Shown here: in pieces, positions 1 to 10,509 of the stretch
How the letters are laid out: every line of letters begins with the position of its first letter
Position numbering within the stretch: position 1 is the first letter of the stretch
Assembly (NCBI RefSeq): GCF_022605725.1
Contig: NC_065547.1
Span: 13,309,167 to 13,373,166 of the forward strand
From: Anthonomus grandis grandis
Taxonomy: Eukaryota > Arthropoda > Insecta > Coleoptera > Curculionidae
Direction: 5' to 3'
DNA length: 64,000 nt
Made by a program: the position numbers and the translations under genes
Notes under the pieces: generated by a model
The model's database searches: none
Seen by the model: only the letters and a program-made list of their open reading frames with translations
Told to the model about the DNA's origin: nothing

Positions 1-819
1 GCAAAACTAACAAATATTTCCACTGGTTCCGTACATAAAGTTTAAAAAAAAAATAAGTTCTTTTCTTATAAAATTCATATTCTTCATGAACTCGGAGAAG
101 ATGATTTTGATAGGAGAATTCAATTTTGTGAAGTGATGTGCCAGCGAATTGACGACGATCCCCATTTATTGAAGAACATTTGCTTCAGTGACGAATCGAC
201 CTTTTTTTTAAATGGCCTGGTGAACAGACATAACTGTAGATACTGGGATAATGAAAATCCGCATCTTTTTCGGGAAGGCCATACCCAATATCCCCAAAAA
301 ATTAATGTTTGGGCAGGAATTTATGGGAATTAAATAATCGGGCCATTTTTTTTGGAAGAAAATTTGACTGGCCAAATTTATTTAAACCTTTTAGAAAATG
401 CAATATACCCTTCCATCATCCAATCTATGAAAAATCAAGTAGACCAACATGGTGCTATATTATTAAATGAAAATAATATACATTTTCAGCAGGATGGAGC
501 TGCCGCGCACTACACTTTGGTAGTTCGAGAGTGGCTTGATGAAAATTTTCGAGAAAAGTGGATTGGCAGACGTGGTGCAATCGAATGGCCTGCGCAGTTT
601 CCGGACCTAACCCCACTAGACTTTTTTCTTTGGGGCTACTTAAAAAGCAAAGTTTATAAAACCCCACCTGAGAGTATTGAGAATTTAAAAAATAGAATAT
701 TTCAAGAATGCAGAGAAATTAGCGGGCAGACCCTTGCCAATGTTCGTAAGGAGTTTGAAAATAGGCTTTTTTATTGTCTTGCTAATACCGGCGCGGATTT
801 TGAACATTTAATAAAATAA
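1..819 (+). pseudogene. DD41D mariner transposase relic
   Basis: Cut-and-paste transposase of the mariner superfamily, acting in the nucleus on its own TIRs. The frame is open from base 1 with a helix-turn-helix tail (STGSVHKV) and then the linker. The catalytic core follows: first Asp in FSDESTF, second in QQDGAAAH, third in LTPLDFFLWG. Exactly 41 residues separate the second and third Asp, which defines DD41D (rosa/Visitor-type) rather than classic DD34D mariner. Two in-frame stops break it, TAA at 43-45 and TAA at 331-333. The terminal motif FEHLIK is intact. The start codon lies outside the window. Confidence 0.88.
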
Positions 820-1206
820 ATTTGTTAAACTAATTAAATTTGTTTTTCTACCCTACCGATTTACACTTTAATTGCTTCTTGGTCGATCAATTTAATTTTT
901 TTTACAACCATTGATAGCATAATGAATGCCCTTTAAAATAATGTATCACACCATGGGGTAGCCATTTGACATACCAAAGTTTGGCGTAAATAAAATATTA
1001 ATTATTTCTAGACATTTTCGCTAACTATTTGCTTACACATTTACCGATTTTATTTTTTTTGGTACCGTTGAATAGAGAATTTTACGCTCCTTACTATGAT
1101 GTATTACGCGATGGGGGTTCCCATTTGACATATTAAAGTGAGGTTAGCTGGAGGTGAGGAGGTGATTGACAGAACTTCAGTAAATGCATAATTAAACGTC
1201 CCCCTG
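1..1206 (+). mobile_element. DD41D mariner element, left end cut by window edge
   Basis: Right-hand part of an IS630-Tc1-mariner element. The transposase relic fills 1-819. The right terminus reads GTCCCCCTG at about 1198-1206 and is followed by TATA, as expected for insertion at TA. The left terminus lies outside the window. Between the stop codon and the terminus are two diverged direct repeats (about 860-990 and 1035-1145). Each contains a block resembling ATGTATYACRCSATGGGG followed by CATTTGACATA. These may be subterminal transposase-binding repeats. Confidence 0.75.
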
Positions 1207-1223
1207 TATATCTAATTTGACTT

Positions 1224-1259
<36 letters not shown>

Positions 1260-1272
1260 CTTATGTGACTGG

Positions 1273-1475
1273 AAAGGTACCCGGGTACCTTTTCAGTTTT
1301 CAGATATGAATATCTTTTTAACTCACCTTCGATGAAGCTTCTACTTTTGTGACATTTCTTAATTTGGTTTTTTTAATTTATTGTTAAAATTTGAAATAAT
1401 TTTTTTTTTATTTTCAAAGTAAATAAGGTGTAAAAAATTTTCACCCATAGTTGACTGGAAGGTTACCCGGGTACC
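1273..1475. repeat. Duplicated subterminal palindrome GGTACCCGGGTACC
   Basis: Inside the left end of the 1258-3042 piggyBac-like element. The self-complementary core lies in AAAGGTACCCGGGTACCTTT at 1273-1292 and recurs at 1461-1475. Both copies follow the motif TGACTGGAA, so the block 'TGACTGG plus palindrome' is repeated about 185 bp apart. This resembles the internal repeats used as transposase-binding sites in piggyBac ends. Confidence 0.75.
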
Positions 1476-1633
1476 TATACTATGTTTATAATACTAATAA
1501 AATTTTTAAGAGTTAAATTCATATGTTTTATTATATATATACTATATAGTAATAAGAAGTCATAGAAAATTACAGTGCGGTACAAATTAACGCAACATAG
1601 CAAACAAACACTTAAAAACCCTAAAAACATTAC

Positions 1634-2964
1634 TTATGAATTACAGTTTTGACAAATAGTTTGAGCCACTGAATGCTCATTACAAACTGGTTTGGAGGAC
1701 GATTTACAGGCTTTACGAGTTTTTCTCTGTTTATGGGTTCGCTCTCGGCATATTTGGCAACTACCAACCACCTTTACACGTCCAGATGCATCTCGTTCAC
1801 AAACTGCTTGTTCTCTAACTGGATTTTCTAAAGGAACAGGCATTCGTCGGTGAAGTATCATTTCTATAGCCTGACGAGTAAAATGATTACCAACAACTTT
1901 TGGAATTTGGGATCTTATTTGGATACTTGACAAACACAGCTCATTACCAAGATCTTTTAAAAATCGCCGACGTTGATCAGTAGCTTTGAAAAAAGGATTA
2001 GGTTCCTTGTATATACAATAAGAAGCTAAACTGGCAACGTCAATTATGTTGAAAAAAAATGCTAATGGCCAGCGATTGGTTCTACGTTTGACAGTATATT
2101 CACATAGCATTTGGTCCATAGCGTCAACACCGCCTTTAGTTTTGTTATAATATCTGTTAATTTTAGGCTCTGCAACAGAAGTATTATCTACTTCGCCTGT
2201 TGTGTGCATAGTTGATAAAAAAATCACTGCCTTGTTTTTCTTTGGAACATAAAAGCATAATGTAGCATCTTTGTTGAATGCAAAAATGGTTGAATTTATG
2301 GCTCTATATTTTGGTGCTTGCATATTGGAAGGTAAAAAGTTTTATTTTTTCTAACTGTTCCTACTAAAGTCATATTCCATGAATTTAAAGTATGAGCAAG
2401 TTGCAAACTTGTAAAAAAATTGTCTGTTGTGATATTTCTTCCTGATCCCTTATAATGTGCAACTAAGTCCAATACTGTTTTCTCACCAATATTTGCCTGA
2501 CGTTCACCACCTGGTGGTTTTCCGGTAAATAGCTGACTCTTTAGATAGGAATTTATCGCATCACAAGCCCAAAAGACCTTTATTCCATTTTTCGCTGGTT
2601 TCGAGGGAATGTACTGGGTAAACTTAGTGTGTCCTCTATATAGAAATAATTGTTCATCTACTGTAATACACTCTGTTGGCCGATAATTTTTTGCCAAATT
2701 TGAATTCAGCATAATCCAGATATCGCGAATTGGAGCTGCTTTATCTGTCTTTGCACGTTCTATACGCGTATTCTGGTCATCAAACCGAATAAATCTTAGA
2801 AACATTTTGAAGCGATCACGAGGCATAGCTGCGCGAAATAAAGGGAGCGAATCCATCTTCCACATTTCCGAAATATGCTCTTTATTGAACCTATGTAAAC
2901 CAGCAGTAATTAGAATTCTGAAAAATGCATCTAGTTCTAAATCAGTAAATGGAATAACCTTTGG
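1634..2964 (-). pseudogene. piggyBac-like transposase, truncated and frameshifted
   Basis: DDE transposase of the piggyBac family (DDE_Tnp_1_7 fold), which excises precisely at TTAA. Recognisable sequence starts near 2964 (FTDLELDAFFRILI) and continues with the conserved CITVDEQLF (first Asp), TTDNFFTSLQLA (second Asp) and NKTKGGVDAMDQM (third Asp region). A C-terminal cysteine/histidine-rich zinc-binding domain follows (CQIC...C...C..H...C..C), ending at 1634. A single-base deletion near 2323-2328 shifts frame in the middle: YLPS continues as NMQAPKYR in the next frame. The N-terminal third is absent. Apart from the frameshift and the truncation the core is open, so the copy is not ancient. 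Confidence 0.92.
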
Positions 2965-3743
2965 ATATATTCCTCATGATATATTTGGATACATACCCAC
3001 GCCGTCCTTAGAAGGTGTTTTTTTTTCCCAGTCAAATAAGGGTTAAGAAAGTTATTAAGGGTGGATCGTTTTGAAATGAAAGCACTGTATAAATCATAAT
3101 TAAAAAAAAAGACATCTAAAACGACAAATTGTTTGGTGTATGCTCTATAGCCACGCACAGGTTAATTTAAATATTATTGGTATATGGAATACCTATTTTT
3201 TAAATTGTACAAGCAATAGAGGTATAAATTTCTCTCTAATACTAGACTTTTAAACTTAGAACATTGAAAGGCTAGAATTAGTAAACAACAACTTTGTTTG
3301 AGTCCAACATGTGCACAGGGGCAAGAGGGGTGTTTTGTTTACAAACATATTAGCCGATTCTCTGTTGTCAAGTCGACGCAAATTTCCAACGGAGGAAATT
3401 TTTAGCTAGTTTTTAACAACCATTATAACGTTAATTTAACTTATTTGTGTTGTATTGTACAGGAAAATTTAAAATAAAAAGTATAAATACTACAGTTAAC
3501 CTATTTTAGGAATAAATATAATATCCTTTAGCAAAAAAAAAACAAAATTATTAACATTCTTATCCCTAAAACTGCTTCTAAAAAATTTGAAGCGACAACA
3601 CCGGAGCTTAAGCGCCTGAGCCATACGCGTAGTGTCATCTGTCAAACGGCCTCTTTGTTTATTTTCGGGATTCGTGTATTTTCATTCATTTTTGGTTTAA
3701 AAAGGAAAAAGGCCACATTTTAGTGTTTTTTTAAATTGCTAGG

Positions 3744-4685
3744 ATGGCAAAAACTTGTGTCGTTTGTGCCGCATCATGATAAAAAGGTGATTCCAGCCGA
3801 TCTTTTCACAAGTAAGTACCGATACTTTCATAACATCACATCATAGGGTTACCATCATCATAAACGTAGAATAGGGGATCTTATAGATATAAACCTAATA
3901 AAAACTTGAATGTGAAAGTGTGCGTAAAATACCAAAATATTTATATTTTTAAATCTGTACATTTAAAAATATAAATATTATAGAAAATATAAAAACATAG
4001 TATTTGTTAGGTACCTATCTATATATAGTTATGTTTTTTTAATATAGACATTAGGTAGATAGATGAAATTACTAATTTTTTATTGCCTTTAAAGAATTTT
4101 GAAATTTATTTAGATATTGATATCTATGTATAAAGTTAATTTTGTCTTTCCCTAAAATTTGGTCGATAATTTTTTGTTTGTTTTACCATATTGCAACTTA
4201 CAATAATACATATAGTAATTGGCACCACATATTAATTTATTACTGTAATTTTTTTTGCTTTTTGATTAAATATCAAATACTTATTATAGATTGCCTAATA
4301 TATGCCCAAAGGGAACAATGGATTTCATTAATGGAAATCAACACAATTAAAAAGAACATATTTGTTTGTTCAGATCACATCCTTAGAAGTGATTTCTTAT
4401 ATAATATTATCAATAACTACTGATAATATTATCAGGAAGATAATATTATCAGTAGCCAGACTATTAAAAAAATCAGCTCTACCTCAAAGGTAATTTTTTT
4501 TTAAATATATTTTTCTAGTATAAAAAAATCGTCACAAAAAGTATTAGTGTTACTCATATAGGCTTAATTTATACCTAACACTTATTAAATTAGGTATGTG
4601 TGTAAAACTATTTTTTTACTAGGATTTCTGATGCACTGGTTAAAAATACAGCAGCCGATAATTCAGATAATTTACCAAGTGATTA
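3744..4685 (+). pseudogene. THAP zinc-finger gene, three broken exons
   Basis: THAP domains are C2CH zinc fingers found in P-element-type transposases and host regulators. Exon 1 (3744-3811) encodes MAKTCVVCAAS, two stops (TGA TAA), then KGDSSRSFHK, and ends at a GTAAGT donor. Exon 2 begins after TATAG at 4290 and supplies the second half: REQWISLMEIN, then FVCSDH (the C..H ligand pair) and RSDF, with one frameshift near its start. It is interrupted by a 39-bp hairpin (4417-4455), then resumes as RLLKKSALPQ and a GTAATT donor at 4490. Exon 3 (4622-4685) encodes ISDALVKNTADNSDNLPSD and a stop. Introns are retained, so this is a decayed gene or transposon copy and not a retrocopy. Weak coiled-coil-like sequence near 5290-5400 could be a further exon. 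Confidence 0.72.
4417..4455. repeat. Perfect 17-bp inverted repeat, 5-bp loop
   Basis: Arms CTACTGATAATATTATC and GATAATATTATCAGTAG flank AGGAA. It sits inside THAP exon 2, exactly where the reading frame terminates. THAP-like coding resumes directly after the right arm, suggesting a small insertion or templated duplication. Confidence 0.9.
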
Positions 4686-7329
4686 ACCCTTCAAAGCTGC
4701 AGGGGTAGTTTTCCTGAAGAGTGCAAAAACTTCTTTAGCTTCCAAAATGGTATATAGTACAAACAGTGAAGCTAATATAGACAAGTATGGATAACTAAAA
4801 TAGACTAATATTGTTGATACACCAAATTTTGTATAATTACAGATCTGATCATTCATCATCAACAATAACTGCATCTGAGACTAATAGTTACCGTGGGGTC
4901 TAGGTCAACAATTACTATTTACTTATTTATTACTATCATCCAAGTCGTTTTTGTTTAACTGCTACACATTCCCTGACTCTGCCAAGGAAAAGGTAAAAAT
5001 ACACTCAGAATAGACTACTAGTTTTATGCCATGTATCATCCTATTCTATATATCTTATTTATAAGTGATACAGTGTTTTATTGTGTTATATTTGTTTAAT
5101 TAAATTTAATTAATCAAATGTATGATATTACAAAGATTCTTTATAATAACATACATTTTATTGATCAATTGGATTGTCATAATACATTTTTTTAATTTTT
5201 TCTTTTTAATTTTGGTATAATATTTTTTTATGTATATTATTCTAGGGTAAAATCAAAATAATATCCTGAGGACCTAATCACTTGTCACCAAATTATGGAA
5301 AAAAAAATTAAGAACAAAAAATTAAAATTCAAAGATTGCAATAAACAAATTTCCGCCAAAGAAATTGAATTAGATTTCTCAAGTCATTATTAAAATACTT
5401 AAGAAATAATAACATGATTTTCGAAAAAGCTCAACATACTACATATTTTATTTGACTTGTAAAAGTACTTGTTTGTATATTACTACTTATAAACTATCTA
5501 ATCTAATATATTGTACATAGTCTTTATTCTTAGGTAAGCTTTGTTTTTTAGTATAAATTAATATGATATAATAATTGATATTAGGTATTATATAGGTCAC
5601 TGTTAAATGTCTCAAAACCATTGTACAGGCTAAATACTCATAATAAAAATCTTATAACCTATAAAAAACCTGCAACTCCTTCACAATTTGAACATCCTTG
5701 TAGTTTTAACTCTTTCCGCTGAAGCAATACTGTCCCTTAAAAACTCAGCACCATAGAAGTATATATTATGTGATATAAAGTAAGTGAGTAAAACTTAGTT
5801 TTGTCCAATATAACAATAACAATAAAATTATGCAAAATAATAAAAATTTGTGTCTTAAAACATGATTTATTAAGCAATCTATAATATTATATTAATAAAA
5901 TATTTAATTTCCATAAAAATGATTTGACAAAAATGCTGCCTTTTATTAGGACCTTCCTCTAACGAAGTCCGTTAAAAAAACACATAAATAGCTCGTAAAT
6001 GGTAATGTTACTTATACTCAAACTCTATAAAAATTAATAAAAATTTATCAGGTAAATATTTGTTGACGACGTCACTGGTAGAGAGTGCTTGTATCGGTGG
6101 CATCAACAATGCGATCGAGCGGCGTTGCGATGCCATTACCGTTTTCTCGTTGCTTCGTACTTTATTTTCATTTATTTAACGTATATTGACTTCGATATAG
6201 AGTATCTTATAAAATTTATTTTAAAAAAATGCTTGATGTTTTATTAAAGGGGAGCAGTAGTATTGTTTTGAGCCTTCGGAAACAACTGAAAATTTTTATG
6301 AAATTATAAAGTGATTTTTGCCATTTCTCTATGAGCATTTGGCATCATTGCATCAGAGATGTTGCAAGCAAACAAACCCGCCCATAGTTCCACGGCATGC
6401 TACTTCTAGCCTTTCAATGTTCTAAGCTTTTAAAAGAAAAATTCTGCAATTTTTGTAAATTGCTTGTCGTTTTTTTTGCTGTTATTTCTATTTTTTTTAC
6501 TTGCATTTTTGTTATTTTAATAATTCTTTAATACCTTATTCATTTTGTACTTCTATAATGAATAACTTATTTGAGAAGCCAGGTAATTCTCGTTATTTTC
6601 ACAAAAGATTACTTTTAATAAACATATAAAAAACAATATTATAGTTCATATTCGTCAGGCTCTAATATTAATTAATATAGTTTCAATTTCTAATAGGCAT
6701 TATGACGTTAGGGTAGGTATTTTCACATTAGGATAGGCTGGTTCTGTATAGAGTCTATCGACCCTAGGATGGATGATGCCAATTGGAAACGAATAACTTC
6801 TTAATCCGTCATAAATATATAGTCATATCTGGGGCTTGGTTTACTAAGTACGGGTATCACAAAAACAAAATTTTATAGTACAGTCAAATAACCATAATTA
6901 AAGTTATATTATAAACCTGTCACCGGCGCCTTTTTAAAAAGATAGAAAAGATAACGCATGTTTAGTAGAAATTAATACTTTATTCTTTAAAGATAAAACT
7001 AGAATATCATTTGAACAAAAAGAGTAAACCCAAAATACAAAAAAAAATGTCGACAGACATGCGACTTTGGCAATTTAGAAAATATAGGTCAGATGTCCAA
7101 TGAACTATTTTTTAAATATTGGTTATAATACATATTCGCTAAACAAGCAGAGTACACAAGCATTACTATAAAAAAGGCATAACTTAAACATTTTCTTCAC
7201 TATCGTCGTTTTGAAGATTCCGATATTTCTGTGTTGAAATACGTCTTAAGTTGCTTGAAAAAACTGGGATGGTGTAAGGAAGAATTAAAGGCTTTCGAGG
7301 TTCTCTACTTCAACGGCTCATAGAATTAA
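4686..7329. other. AT-rich DNA, no coding recognised
   Basis: Contains possible THAP-gene 3' remnants near 5290-5400 (LSPNYGKK followed by lysine-rich frames with stops) and a somewhat GC-richer patch at 6060-6160. Nothing else supportable was seen. Confidence 0.5.
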
Positions 7330-7870
7330 TAAATTGAGACATATCGTAAAAACTTAAAAATTGTATAAAGTTTTTATAAGATAATCTCTTTATGTAGTGT
7401 CATAATATTTTTCTAAGAAGGATATATTTAAATCTCCAATTTTAATGAAGTTTGAGTTGGAAAGATATGTCTGCCTTTCAAAGAACTCATATAAACTTTA
7501 GTATGACTAAAGAGAACATGTATGTGTGATATAGAGGGCAAATACAAAACATAATTAAATTCACTTAAAATAAATTGAATACTTAAAAGATCTATGGTAT
7601 CATCATTAAAATTCGTATCAATTATCTAAACATCATCTTTTTGTAGTGGCAGTTAACACTCCACCTCTTTTAGATTTACAATTGATATTATACTTATGAT
7701 CTGCTCTAAAAATATTAAATACATCTGGTAAAACCTCCCATCATACATACTCTACGCAACCTAGAGTTTCACTTAATATAATTATTTCATATTTTTCTGA
7801 TGTAGTCCATACATTATGACACAATTCACATAATATAATGATCAATCAATTAGCTCATTATTTAAAGTTT
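7330..7870 (-). pseudogene. Non-LTR retrotransposon endonuclease fragment
   Basis: Read on the minus strand this is a heavily decayed APE-type endonuclease, the domain that nicks target DNA for retrotransposition. Recognisable blocks in order are YEIIILSETL (conserved ETW-type motif), PDVFNIFRADHKYNI, SKRGGVL (the RGGGV motif) and KIGDLNIS (the GDFNI motif). Numerous stops and small indels separate the blocks. The family is Jockey/CR1-like. No reverse transcriptase follows at lower coordinates, so this is an isolated fragment. Confidence 0.68.
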
Positions 7871-9350
7871 CAATTTAAAGTCTTTTTAGACCTTTAAATT
7901 TAATATTAAACTGAGCGACAAAAATACAAAATAGGAATAGACTTTTGTACTACATACAAATTAAAGCCACCACAAACTTTGTCCGGTTATTACAATTCTT
8001 GTCAATAATTTAAAAAATTGTAGAATTAGAATAAAATAAAAAATCCTAAAATGAATATTTAAGAGAAACAAAACGATATTAAACAAAAAGCAAATGAAAT
8101 TTAAGATCTGATTCACCAAAGAAAAAACTATGTTGGGTGTAAAATGCAAGTCTGTTGAACATAAAATTTAAAGACTCGTGCCCCTTTAAATTATGCTTAT
8201 ACTAAATTATAAAAAAATATTTTCAGATACAAAAAATCCAACATCCTAAATCATCCTAAATCCAAATCAAGTCTAACATCCTAAGTAATGCGTCGTTAAA
8301 GAAAAATAAAAATTAATAAAACAAGTGTTAAATATTAAGGGACGATAAAAACCGGACAGCATTCAAGTCCAATATAAATAAACCATGCCACTAATGTCCT
8401 TTTAAATCATGCATATATAAAACTATAAAAAAAATATTTTCCGGGGACAAATTGATATAAAATACGAGTTAAATGATCGAATAAAAACCGCAAAAACCCA
8501 ATAAAATATTTGATTGATTTACGTGGCGTTTTTCGATGTGGAAAATGACGTAGGGCGCGCATTAAGGAAACACGTGAGAACGTTCCAGCTTTTCGCACTT
8601 CGAGTACAGCCACTTGCACTATTTATGGTTCGCGTTTCGGTCATGAATAAATCAGCGACGCTTTAGTGTTTGTAGGTGTACGCCCGAAACTGGCAAAATA
8701 AAATACAGACCGTGCCGGGAGATTAATATTGTTTAAACTGTGCGGAGACGTACGGTTATAAATCCAGCTTAGGGGTGCACTTTTATATTGTCGCCTTTTG
8801 CCTGATCTATGTTTATGGGCGACAGGGCCAGTTGATTTGTCAAATATAATCAAAGGATGAACATCGCTTTATTCTATTTATGTTCAAAAATTTAATATTT
8901 ATTCATTGTATAATTGTAATAAATGTTTAGCTTTTCGGTTTAGTCAGTTGCTTTAATCAGTCGTCCAGTTTTATATTAAAATTGTTCTAAAAAGGCCTTA
9001 TACATGGATAAATGCCTCGCATTAGTAACAAGTTTCTAAAATTATCATAAATAAAGAAATTGCTAGTTGCCACACACATGGCGTTTTTAGTAAAATTTTT
9101 TATATTGCAAAAAAGTCTGGTAATATTTTATAGTATTTGTCTTTTCTCTTGGTAATTTTTATTTTCTGTGTTTTATTATATTTTGTTTGTTTTTATATTA
9201 GCGAGCACAAAATGTATTTAAAATTTACCTTATATTATTTTAATAAAAAATAGTCGTCCATTTTTACTTTAAGTTGCGTACTTTTTATAAAAAAACTACA
9301 AGTTTGGTCAAAATTCCGAACTTAAATAATTAATGACTAATCAGTTACAC
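7871..9350. other. Intergenic; GC-richer patch at 8500-8860
   Basis: Short minus-strand frames at 8407-8619 and 8641-8853 fall in a patch with more CpG than its surroundings. Neither frame resembles a known family. The patch could be regulatory or part of an old repeat. Confidence 0.35.
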
Positions 9351-9472
9351 GACGTGTTTCGCCCTAAAACCACCATCAGACCTGATCAGCAGTTTCTAAG
9401 ATTTAGACTATTATTTATTTAATTATAGTACGGATACTCTGTATACCGACTAATCATTAATTGTAATATAAG

Positions 9473-9514
9473 CACAGATTACTCCTCCGAGAGTAATCAG
9501 AGGAGTAATCTGTG
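9473..9514. repeat. 15-bp inverted repeat inside a larger imperfect palindrome
   Basis: CACAGATTACTCCTC (9473-9487) and GAGGAGTAATCTGTG (9500-9514) flank a 12-bp loop. Outer sequence is also partly complementary (CTAATCATTAATTGTAATATAAG against CTTATATTACGATCAATTAG), giving an imperfect hairpin of about 95 bp at 9450-9550. It may be a foldback relic. Confidence 0.75.
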
Positions 9515-9904
9515 ATATAAGTTTAAGACTTATATTACGATCAATTAGTAAATAACGATTAATTAGCCAAAATTGTAGTTTTTATTTTAATTGATCGATT
9601 CGATGATTTTCTCAATATTTTTTTTGTTTAATTTTGTACTCTAAATTATTTTTTTTATAGAGCTTGCTATTTTTTCTATAAAATATTCTATACCAATTGG
9701 GTCATATTTGCTGTGTTTTACATTAATTCGTAATTTTTTTCGTATTTTATATTAATTTGATTCTTATTGTTTAGTACTATTGTATGAATATTAATATAGA
9801 AATGTATTAATTTTTTTATAATTATTATACATATAATAACATATAGATTAATATATATATTTTCTTATATATATATATATATATTTTATATTTTCTTATA
9901 TATA

Positions 9905-10165
9905 CAGGGTGGTCCGGTTTCGATGGCGGAAAATTAAATGGCCGACGGAGAACGAAAAAATAATAAGTTTGCTCTTATTAATAATATTCGAAAAATGATT
10001 CGTTAAAAAATTACAGGGTGTCAAAATTGTAATTAAAAAAATCAATTTTTTTTATTTTTCTTAAACCACTTTAGATATTTTAATGAAATTTGGCACGTTT
10101 AGACAGTTAATTAAGACGCATCTTTTTGTGCAAAAATTATTCATTTTATTCACCAGTGGCGTGTG
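9905..10165. mobile_element. Isolated mariner-type terminus
   Basis: After a (TA)n tract the sequence CAGGGTGGTCCGG begins at 9905, the usual start of insect mariner ends. It is followed by a second ACAGGGTGTC at 10012. No transposase or opposite terminus is present, and satellite sequence resumes by about 10170. This is probably a solo end of a non-autonomous element. Confidence 0.5.
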
Positions 10166-10509
10166 TTATTATTAATTATTATTATATTAATCTTTTTATT
10201 GATATTTTTTTTGCCCCTTTTTTAATACTTTACTTAAAATTTTGTATATTAAAATTATTATAATGTTTAATTTATATATATTTTTTTGTTTTTTGACTTA
10301 TTAATTAATATTTTCTGTATGTTACTATTTATTGTTTATTTGCTTATTAATTTATTTTCTCACCAGTCATTAAAAAACCTTTTTATTAATATTATTTAAC
10401 CTTAAACTCATAAACATTAGGATGATTTTTACTTTCTATTATTTTGCTTAATTCAATAATTTTCTTTTTTTTTTGTTTAATTTTGTACTCACTAAATTTT
10501 TTTTATTAA

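Larger units (their letters stand above)
1258..3042 (-). mobile_element. piggyBac-like element, internally deleted
   Basis: Bounded by TTAA at 1254-1257 and 3043-3046, the piggyBac target duplication. Inverted ends are CCCTTATGTGACTGG (left) and CCCTTATTTGACTGG (right, reverse complement). The length is 1785 bp, whereas full piggyBac-type elements are about 2.4 kb. Only about 60 bp separate the right TIR from recognisable transposase sequence, so the 5' part of the gene is missing, probably by internal deletion. Confidence 0.92.
3255..6426. repeat. 23-bp inverted repeat pair flanking the THAP region
   Basis: CTTAGAACATTGAAAGGCTAGAA at 3255-3277 recurs as its exact complement at 6404-6426, 3.1 kb away. 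Weaker similarity extends outward (ACAAGCAAT) and inward. The pair brackets the THAP pseudogene, so it may be the remains of the termini of a P-element-sized transposon. The target duplication was not identified. Confidence 0.55.

Noticed and set aside
455..667. Minus-strand ORF opposite the mariner transposase
   Set aside because: Shadow of the plus-strand transposase, with no independent motif.
8407..8853. Two adjacent minus-strand ORFs in a CpG-richer patch
   Set aside because: No recognisable motif, no splice or start context; kept only as a compositional note.
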